Below, one piece after another: positions 6,764 to 11,676 of a stretch of 11,676 nt of DNA. The notes beneath the pieces were generated by a model. It saw only the letters and a program-made list of their open reading frames with translations, made no database searches and was not told the DNA's origin. Made by a program: the position numbers and the translations under genes. Location of the stretch: NCBI GenBank assembly GCA_003545625.1, contig DODH01000210.1:1-11676 (forward strand), given 5' to 3'. How positions within the stretch are numbered: the first letter of the stretch is position 1; every line of letters begins with the position of its first letter. This stretch comes from Nitrospina sp. Lineage in GTDB: Bacteria > Nitrospinota > Nitrospinia > Nitrospinales > VA-1.

Positions 6764-7837
6764 CTATTCTTGCAGAAACGCCCGCATTTCCTGGGCGAGA
6801 CTCTGATTTTCCTCAAGTATATTTTCAAAGTTGGGATTATCATCGGTATTCAGTTTTTCTTTTACCTTGAAGATTCGGGCGAGGGATTGCTCGATGGTAG
6901 TGCGGGAGATTTTTCCCGCTTCCACATCCTCGATCATAGCGTTTTGAAGTGCACTTACTTTTTCCAGATCGTGACAGATGAGAAACACATCGACCCCGGC
7001 CCGGGTTCCCAATTCAGGGATAGACTCCAGCTTTTGATCGATGGCCTGCATCTCCAGGTCATCAGAAATAATGATTCCTTCAAACTGTAGGGAGTTTCTC
7101 AGCACATCGTTCAAAATGGAGTACGAAAAGGTGGCGGGTTGCCTGGCATCCCAAGCCGGGTAGACAACATGCGCCGTCATGATGACCTGAAGACCTTGCT
7201 GGATGGCGCGGATGAAGGGGACCAGTTCGATTTGTTCCAGTGACTCTCGTGTCCGCTCTACTTGCGGCAGAGCAAGATGCGAATCTTGCGATGTATCCCC
7301 GTGCCCGGGAAAATGTTTTCCCACAGGAATGACTCCGGCATCATAAAACCCGCGGATCAACTCAGCTCCTAAACGGGCAACCTTCGTGGGGTCCGTATCC
7401 AGGGCTCTCTGCCCAATGATAGGATTTGCAGGATTGGAGTGGACATCAAGAACCGGAGCGTAATCCATATTAATTCCTACCGCCCGCAATTCTTTTCCCA
7501 TTGCAAGTCCAAACCTATAGGCCAGTTCATCAGAGTTGGCCTGCCCCAGGCATGACATAGGAGGAAACTGTGTAAAAGGTTTACCGAGGCGAGCGACCCT
7601 TCCTCCTTCCTGATCCACCGAAATAAAAAGCGCGGGGATTTCTGCATGCTCAGCGGCCAGCGACTGGAGGTCGTTTATTAATTGAAGCAATTGATCGGGA
7701 TTTTTATAATTGCGCTCGAACAGAATCAAGCCACCAATACCCTGTTGAACAATCAGTTCTTCAGTTCGGGCGTTGAGGGCGGTTCCCTCAAATCCTGATA
7801 TAATCATCTGGCCGGTCTGTTGTTTCAGGGAAAGCAA
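6764..7837 (-). CDS. nagZ: Beta-N-acetylhexosaminidase, NagZ-type (glycoside hydrolase family 3)
   Basis: A 357-residue single-domain GH3 enzyme, the length expected for NagZ, which removes N-acetylglucosamine from peptidoglycan fragments in the cytoplasm. Seen: GGLILFERNY at 35-44, SVDQEGGRVARL at 73-84, MDYAPVLDV at 124-132, the NagZ signature KHFPGHGDTSQDSH at 174-187 (its Asp-His pair is the unusual acid/base of this group), TAHVVYPAWD at 221-230 and SDDLEM at 258-263, where Asp259 is the likely nucleophile. No signal peptide is visible, which fits a cytoplasmic enzyme. The start is TTG at 7837: the in-frame upstream codons run into a TGA two codons further on, and the next ATG would remove conserved sequence. 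No Shine-Dalgarno is visible. It is the first gene of an apparent operon with the GT-C transferase. Confidence 0.92.
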   Translation of the reverse strand: MLSLKQQTGQMIISGFEGTALNARTEELIVQQGIGGLILFERNYKNPDQLLQLINDLQSLAAEHAEIPALFISVDQEGGRVARLGKPFTQFPPMSCLGQANSDELAYRFGLAMGKELRAVGINMDYAPVLDVHSNPANPIIGQRALDTDPTKVARLGAELIRGFYDAGVIPVGKHFPGHGDTSQDSHLALPQVERTRESLEQIELVPFIRAIQQGLQVIMTAHVVYPAWDARQPATFSYSILNDVLRNSLQFEGIIISDDLEMQAIDQKLESIPELGTRAGVDVFLICHDLEKVSALQNAMIEDVEAGKISRTTIEQSLARIFKVKEKLNTDDNPNFENILEENQSLAQEMRAFLQE

Positions 7838-7868
7838 AAGGAATCAGCGTTAGGAAAGCGTTGTTGAG

Positions 7869-7884
7869 CGGGCATCGTTGCCCG
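7869..7884. repeat. Perfect 6-bp hairpin upstream of nagZ
   Basis: CGGGCA (7869-7874), loop TCGT, TGCCCG (7879-7884). It lies 32 bp upstream of the nagZ start, within the probable 5' leader. It could be an operator, a leader hairpin or chance. No T-run follows. Confidence 0.35.
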
Positions 7885-7943
7885 GTTCAGCACCCGTATG
7901 TTACCATAACGTTAGAGTACCTCTAAAAAATTGTCGCCCTGAG

Positions 7944-8018
7944 TCATTCTGAGCTAGTCGAAGAACGAAGGGCTTGAACCCTTTATGGGTGGGCTACGCT
8001 TCGATGAACTCAGCGTGA
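7944..8018. repeat. Degenerate inverted-repeat element (CTGAG-TCGAAG type)
   Basis: The outer arms are TCATTCTGAGCTAGTCGAAG (7944-7963) and, reverse-complemented, 7999-8018; 15 of 20 positions agree. Inside is a second small inverted pair, AAGGG (7968-7972) with CCCTT (7979-7983). The CTGAG...TCGAAG core is one I recognise as a short intergenic repeat scattered in many bacterial genomes. The element fills most of the gap between the divergent nagZ and ketosynthase genes and ends 21 bp before the latter's ATG, so it lies in that gene's promoter or leader region. No transposase is present. Confidence 0.6.
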
Positions 8019-8039
8019 CCTTAACTGAATCTTAAATAT

Positions 8040-9290
8040 ATGTTACGCAGAGTAGTGATCACCGGCCTGGGCGCAGTGAGCCCAAACGGCATCGGCCTGA
8101 AAACTTTTTGGGAAAATACTTGTAACGGGATCAGCGGCATTGACCGTATAACCAGCTTCGATCCTTCGGCCCTGGCTTGCCAGATCGCCGGTGAAGTGAC
8201 CCAGTTTGATCCTTCCATTTATTTTTCTGCGGCGGATTTAAAAAAACTGCCCCGCTCCATCCCACTTGCTGTGGCGGCTACTCAGGAAGCGTTAGCCCAT
8301 GCCGGGATCGATCTTGCTGATTTTTCGGAAGAGGACTTTGAAGGGCTGGGGGTTCTGGTCGGGAGCGGAGGGTCGGGATTTGATTTTTCGGAAAAACAGT
8401 TCGAAATTTATTTCTCAAAACAAAAAAACAGGATCAGCCCTTATGCCATATCTAATTCTCTGGTGGGTATGCTTTCCAGCGAAATCTCCATGTACTTTGG
8501 ATTGCAGGGCCGGAGCCATGTGCTCTCTAATGGATGCACCAGTTCCACCGATGCCCTGGGCTATGCTTTTAATGCTATTCGATTCGGCCAGGAAGACTGG
8601 TTTGTCTCGGGGGGGGTGGAGTCCTGTGTCACTCCTGCCATGATGCAGGGATTTGAAAGAATGAAAGTCAACCCGATGAACTTTAACGATTCTCCAACAC
8701 GAGGCTCTCGTCCTTTCAACCTGGATCGGGAAGGATTTGTCCTGGCGGAAGGTTCCTGGATGATTATTCTGGAAGAACTGGAACACGCCAAGGCGCGGGG
8801 AGCAGAGATCATCGCTGAAGTTTCAGGATATGGCACTACCTGCGATGCCTATCACCGGGTAGCCATGATGCCGGATGGAAAACAGTCATCGAGAGCAATG
8901 AACCTTGCCTTGCGTGACGCGCAAGTGAATAAAGAGGAAGTGGATTATATCAATTTCCACGGAACGTCAACATTGATCAACGATAAAGTCGAAACACTGG
9001 CGGTCAAGCAGACCTTCAACAGCCAGGCCATGAACATCCCGTCCAGTTCTACAAAATCCATGGTGGGGCATCCGCAAGGAGCATCGGGAGCCCTGGGGGT
9101 AACCGTTTCGGCCCTTTCATTAAAAAACGGATTCATGACTCCCACCATCAATATGGAAAACCCGGACCCGGAATGCGACATGGATTATGTTGCCAATGTA
9201 GGAAGAGAAAGCAAAATAAATATTGCTGTCAGCAATTGCATTTCGTTCGGATCAAAAAATTCCGCCATCGTCCTGAAAAATTTCAGATAA
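8040..9290 (+). CDS. Beta-ketoacyl synthase, FabF/KAS II-like
   Basis: A complete 416-residue condensing enzyme of the KAS I/II fold. It starts VVITGLGAVSPNGIG (5-19) and carries the Cys-His-His triad: Cys166 in NGCTSSTDALGYA, His307 in FHGTST and His344 in VGHPQGASG, with Lys339 nearby in KSMVGH. NCISFGSKNSA at 399-409 is the usual closing glycine-rich loop. It would extend acyl chains by decarboxylative condensation of malonyl-ACP. It differs from housekeeping FabF in having PQ after His344 (commonly a hydrophobic pair before GAAG) and Leu-Ile-Asn-Asp after HGTST. No ACP, reductase or dehydratase is next to it, so a specialised acyl or polyene role is possible; I do not assign fabF. The start ATG 8040 has no clear Shine-Dalgarno and lies just after the inverted-repeat element. 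Confidence 0.88.
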   Translation: MLRRVVITGLGAVSPNGIGLKTFWENTCNGISGIDRITSFDPSALACQIAGEVTQFDPSIYFSAADLKKLPRSIPLAVAATQEALAHAGIDLADFSEEDFEGLGVLVGSGGSGFDFSEKQFEIYFSKQKNRISPYAISNSLVGMLSSEISMYFGLQGRSHVLSNGCTSSTDALGYAFNAIRFGQEDWFVSGGVESCVTPAMMQGFERMKVNPMNFNDSPTRGSRPFNLDREGFVLAEGSWMIILEELEHAKARGAEIIAEVSGYGTTCDAYHRVAMMPDGKQSSRAMNLALRDAQVNKEEVDYINFHGTSTLINDKVETLAVKQTFNSQAMNIPSSSTKSMVGHPQGASGALGVTVSALSLKNGFMTPTINMENPDPECDMDYVANVGRESKINIAVSNCISFGSKNSAIVLKNFR

Positions 9291-9310
9291 AACAATAAGA
9301 CAATAAAACC

Positions 9311-9898
9311 ATGAAAATTTTTCAATCTGTTTGGCAAAACCTGATGACAGCAGGGCTGACCGTTTTTGTTCTGACAGGTTGTGGCGGAAAACTGGTGGAT
9401 GTTAATGTGACGATTGTCGATCAGAAGACGGCGTTGGAAAACCAGATATTGGGCAGTTATGAAGAGTTGAGTAGCGAGGTTCTTTTGCTGGCATCGGTGC
9501 GGTCGGTGGATGAAGAAGGCAAACTCAAACCCACCACCGAAATTCCAAAAGGCAAGCTGAAGGCTCTAAGAGCCATGCAACGTCAGGAATTCAACCGTGA
9601 TGATATTCAAGGGTTCAAACAAACTCTCTGCGCCGGCGAGGGCAATGATAGCTTCCTGAAATTTTTCGACAACGAACGCACCAAAACCGATGCCCAATTT
9701 AAAGAATTTGCCGAGGCCATTATTGCGGAAGAGAATGAAGACCGACTGATTATTTTACAAAGAATTGTAGCGACTAACGAAAACTTCACCGAACAGGACC
9801 TGCCAAAAATCCAAAAAATTTCCGCCAGCCTCAACCGCGACAACGCCAAACCCGGCGAAAAAATCCAAGAAGAAAACGGCAACTGGAAAATCAACTGA
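9311..9898 (+). CDS. Putative lipoprotein, DUF1318/YdbL-like
   Basis: A 195-residue predicted lipoprotein. A short positive N-terminus and hydrophobic stretch lead to the lipobox LTGC with Cys24 as the lipidation site; Gly at +2 is neutral and would allow outer-membrane sorting by the E. coli rule. The mature part has VDVNVTIVDQKTALENQILG at 29-48 and SEVLLLASVR at 55-64, then MQRQEFNRDDIQGFK at 89-103 and a charged, helical C-terminal half. It ends in GEKIQEENGNWKI, similar to the closing 'G-x-W-x-(K/x)' pattern of DUF1318/YdbL proteins. The molecular role of this family is not known to me; members often occur with envelope genes. It begins 20 bp after the ketosynthase stop on the same strand and is probably cotranscribed, although its start has no good Shine-Dalgarno. 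Confidence 0.75.
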   Translation: MKIFQSVWQNLMTAGLTVFVLTGCGGKLVDVNVTIVDQKTALENQILGSYEELSSEVLLLASVRSVDEEGKLKPTTEIPKGKLKALRAMQRQEFNRDDIQGFKQTLCAGEGNDSFLKFFDNERTKTDAQFKEFAEAIIAEENEDRLIILQRIVATNENFTEQDLPKIQKISASLNRDNAKPGEKIQEENGNWKIN

Positions 9899-10010
9899 AA
9901 ACCTTTTTCAGCGGTTTCGAAAAGTGTGAATCGCCCCAAACCTCCTCAATCCCCATTTCTAGAAGCGCAACGAGACAGGTTCGCGCAAATAAGTATCGAC
10001 CCATTCGCCT

Positions 10011-10024
10011 CCCCTGCTAAGGGG
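10011..10024. terminator. Short hairpin at the end of the 83-residue gene
   Basis: CCCCT (10011-10015), loop GCTA, AGGGG (10020-10024). It abuts the stop codon of the minus-strand gene (10025) and faces the end of the lipoprotein gene at 9898. The stem is short and there is no T-run, so a role as shared transcript end is only positional. Confidence 0.3.
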
Positions 10025-10276
10025 CTAGCGGTAGGGCATTTTGTTGCCTGCCAACTGCTTGACAATATCGGCTTCAAATTGGTTTTCCAGGCGGACAAAT
10101 TCTTCAAACTCTTTTGGACTTTTGAATTCGAAAATCTTGGGTTCTTTTTGTCCGCAGATTTCTTCATCCTGCTCAACGGTTAAAATATTTTTTTCAACGG
10201 AAGCTATCACGAATTTTTTCCGTGTTTTAAATTTGGCGAAAATTTCCTGATATACGGGTTCAAGATTGAGAGCCAT
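10025..10276 (-). CDS. Small hypothetical protein, 83 residues
   Basis: A soluble, highly charged 83-residue protein with no signal peptide or membrane segment. It begins MALNLEPVYQEIFAKFKTRK, has a central hydrophobic strand (KFVIASVEKNILTVEQ), a single Cys, and a C-terminal charged helical region (SPKEFEEFVRLENQFEADI) ending KMPYR. The alternation suggests a small alpha/beta fold, but I do not recognise it. The start is well supported: AGGAG sits about 8 bases before ATG 10276. It stands alone on the minus strand, convergent with the lipoprotein gene and divergent from the large gene at 10579. It has the look of a small housekeeping-type conserved hypothetical. The good ribosome binding site and coding-like composition make it credible as a gene. 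Confidence 0.7.
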   Translation of the reverse strand: MALNLEPVYQEIFAKFKTRKKFVIASVEKNILTVEQDEEICGQKEPKIFEFKSPKEFEEFVRLENQFEADIVKQLAGNKMPYR

Positions 10277-10578
10277 GCAACGTCTCCTGCTTAAGTGTGC
10301 TTAATAATTACTGAATAGTAGAATTTTAACTTTCTCCATAACCAAAATCAAACAAATTGCGGAGAACCTCCGCAGGCGTGATATTCTTCCTTAGCCTTCA
10401 TGCCCCGCAGGGGTATAACTTGCAATATATTTATCCTGCGCTCAACCGGCATCTCGGCTCAATAGGTTTTTGCTCATTTGCTTAACAGTTTGGCAATTTT
10501 ATGCTAGGCTATGCTAAGTGCTAGTGCCTCATCAACTATCCTTTCCTGTTTATTTATTGACCCCTTCCTCAATTTAAT
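10277..10578. other. Divergent intergenic region with small hairpins
   Basis: About 300 bp between divergent genes, without coding potential I can support. It contains a perfect 7-bp hairpin TGCGGAG-AAC-CTCCGCA (10358-10374), a small CCCC-GCA-GGGG hairpin (10403-10413), and near 10501-10525 a run of ATGCTA/GCTAG motifs spaced about 10 bp apart, which could be protein-binding half sites. TTGCTT (10478-10483) and TATGCT (10500-10505), 16 bases apart, form a weak promoter candidate for the gene at 10579. Confidence 0.4.
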
Positions 10579-11676
10579 ATGACAAATCGAATATCCCTCA
10601 ACCGGCTGGCAGAAACACTCATCCAGGAGTCGAGAACTCCATTCAACACCGAAGATTTTGCCAAACATTTGGAGAGTAGATGGCAAAAAGAAGTTTCTGG
10701 CTCCGCGAGAAAGCGGCTTGAGAAAGTTTTGCATAACCATTCTTCGCTGATCGGGATTCCTGAAAGTGATTTCATTCCCTTTCGTGCGGTGGTCGATAAA
10801 ATCAGTCACGTATCTTTATCGGTGCAACTGGGGGCCTGGGAACTGAAACAAGGTATCCTGATTCCCGGACATCGCTTGATTCCATTCATGCCGGTAAACC
10901 TTAAAGAAAGTGAGTTGACGTTTCTTGATCCGGACGGGAATAAAACTCCTAAACTAAAACAATCTTATTATATTCAGGATATTGTGCCTTTTTATCAGTA
11001 TTGCGCGCGTTTCCCGGAAGAAATCAAGTTCAATGAATGGATTCCCGGAAAAAGTTGCATGACGGTTACGGTTTGGAATATGCGATCTCTGTACAAGAGT
11101 TTCTCATCGCGCCCCGGGGATGCAATTTTGATAGACCTTGTTGACTATGAGAAGGGAATCTATCAGATACGCCCCTATTCCTCGCGGCAATATCGGCTCG
11201 ACCGATTGCGTATGCGGGCGCTCTATATCGCTTTGGCTACGCAAATGGACCCGCTCTGCGAGGACGAAAAATTTTGTTCTGCCGGGCTGGAAAAACAATT
11301 ATTGCGAATCCTTTTTTCCATGAACTTAAAAGTGTTTCGCGAGGTGGAGGTTTTTTCTGTCACGGACTTTTTGGAGTCCCTCAAAGAGTGGACTGTGGTC
11401 GGGTGTGAGGCGGGGGGAGTGCAAATGGTTCCGGTTTGGCAAATGGAATCGGGGCCTTTCGTTCGCGCCGATGCCAACCGGGTTGTAAAGGGAGAGTTGG
11501 GATCGCTGAACAAAATATTTCAGGATCTAAAATTGTCCTTTGACGCGATGGAATTTAAAGCCATGCTTTACACGGTCATGGCTTCGAACAAGTACAAGCT
11601 GGAGGCGGTTTTTTTCCTGTTGTTCGGAGGACAGGGCGATTTATTCGAGGATAAAAAACAGCATGAGGTGTTTTAC
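10579..11676 (+). CDS. Large hypothetical protein, 3' end beyond the window
   Basis: The frame from ATG 10579 is open for 366 codons to the last base, so the true protein is longer. An in-frame TGA at 10558-10560 makes this ATG the first credible start; no Shine-Dalgarno is seen. The protein looks cytoplasmic, with no signal peptide or membrane segment. Residues 1-60 (SLNRLAETLIQESRTPFNTE, then an RKRLEKVL helix) resemble a small helical, possibly winged-helix domain. Residues 65-140 include GAWELKQGILIPGHRLIPFM, which looks like a compact beta-rich domain. Residues 179-200 (PGDAILIDLVDYEKGIYQI) suggest another beta-barrel-like piece, and 200-366 are mixed helix with several Cys. I do not recognise the family. 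Base use matches the neighbouring genes, which argues against recent transfer. Confidence 0.75.
   Translation, partial: MTNRISLNRLAETLIQESRTPFNTEDFAKHLESRWQKEVSGSARKRLEKVLHNHSSLIGIPESDFIPFRAVVDKISHVSLSVQLGAWELKQGILIPGHRLIPFMPVNLKESELTFLDPDGNKTPKLKQSYYIQDIVPFYQYCARFPEEIKFNEWIPGKSCMTVTVWNMRSLYKSFSSRPGDAILIDLVDYEKGIYQIRPYSSRQYRLDRLRMRALYIALATQMDPLCEDEKFCSAGLEKQLLRILFSMNLKVFREVEVFSVTDFLESLKEWTVVGCEAGGVQMVPVWQMESGPFVRADANRVVKGELGSLNKIFQDLKLSFDAMEFKAMLYTVMASNKYKLEAVFFLLFGGQGDLFEDKKQHEVFY

Noticed and set aside
7869..8018. Riboswitch or small RNA upstream of nagZ or the ketosynthase
   Set aside because: The hairpins are short and separate, and no known riboswitch core is recognisable; the outer pair fits a dispersed repeat better.
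8415..8786. Possible 123-residue minus-strand gene
   Set aside because: It is antisense to the conserved ketosynthase and reads as a shadow frame.
10504..10809. Possible 101-residue minus-strand gene
   Set aside because: It overlaps the better supported gene at 10579 and has no good start signal.

Overview
The window looks like a chromosomal segment from a Gram-negative bacterium of moderate GC content. Two features suggest a diderm: a DUF1318-type lipoprotein with a lipobox, and an MsbA-like ABC exporter. A NagZ-type glycosidase fits this. The gene set (DUF1318 lipoprotein next to a ketosynthase, FlaG-like protein, split thiamine-diphosphate decarboxylase) reminds me of Nitrospinota or deltaproteobacterial-type genomes, but that is an impression and not a result. 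I see no rRNA, tRNA, CRISPR array, integrase or transposase.

Layout, left to right. (1) Positions 1-1359 (+): the 3' end of an unidentified gene, then two tightly packed genes for the alpha and beta halves of a ThDP-dependent 2-oxoacid decarboxylase of the sulfopyruvate/phosphonopyruvate decarboxylase family. (2) Positions 1505-2145 (-): two small genes with good ribosome binding sites, a FlaG-like protein and an 81-residue low-complexity protein. They converge on the decarboxylase genes across a perfect hairpin. (3) Positions 2361-4223 (+): a promoter candidate and a complete ABC exporter half-transporter. (4) Positions 4327-4740 (-): a small XRE/CI-type regulator, followed by about 365 bp of AT-rich DNA without genes. 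(5) Positions 5106-7837 (-): nagZ and a GT-C type membrane glycosyltransferase 8 bp apart, an apparent operon. (6) Positions 7838-8039: a divergent intergenic region with a short hairpin and a degenerate inverted-repeat element. (7) Positions 8040-9898 (+): a beta-ketoacyl synthase and a DUF1318-type lipoprotein, 20 bp apart. (8) Positions 10025-10276 (-): an 83-residue protein of unknown function. (9) Position 10579 to the window end (+): a long open frame of at least 366 codons of unknown function, cut by the window edge.

How the genes may work together: much of the window concerns the cell envelope and surface (lipid or glycolipid export, sugar transfer from a lipid carrier, peptidoglycan amino-sugar release, acyl-chain synthesis, lipoprotein). 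The decarboxylase pair next to the FlaG-like gene may belong to a surface or flagellin modification locus that extends to the left, but this is inference. I found no clear new defence or mobile system. The most open items are the unrecognised gene at the right edge, the true substrate of the split decarboxylase with its unidentified upstream partner, and the ketosynthase-lipoprotein pair.
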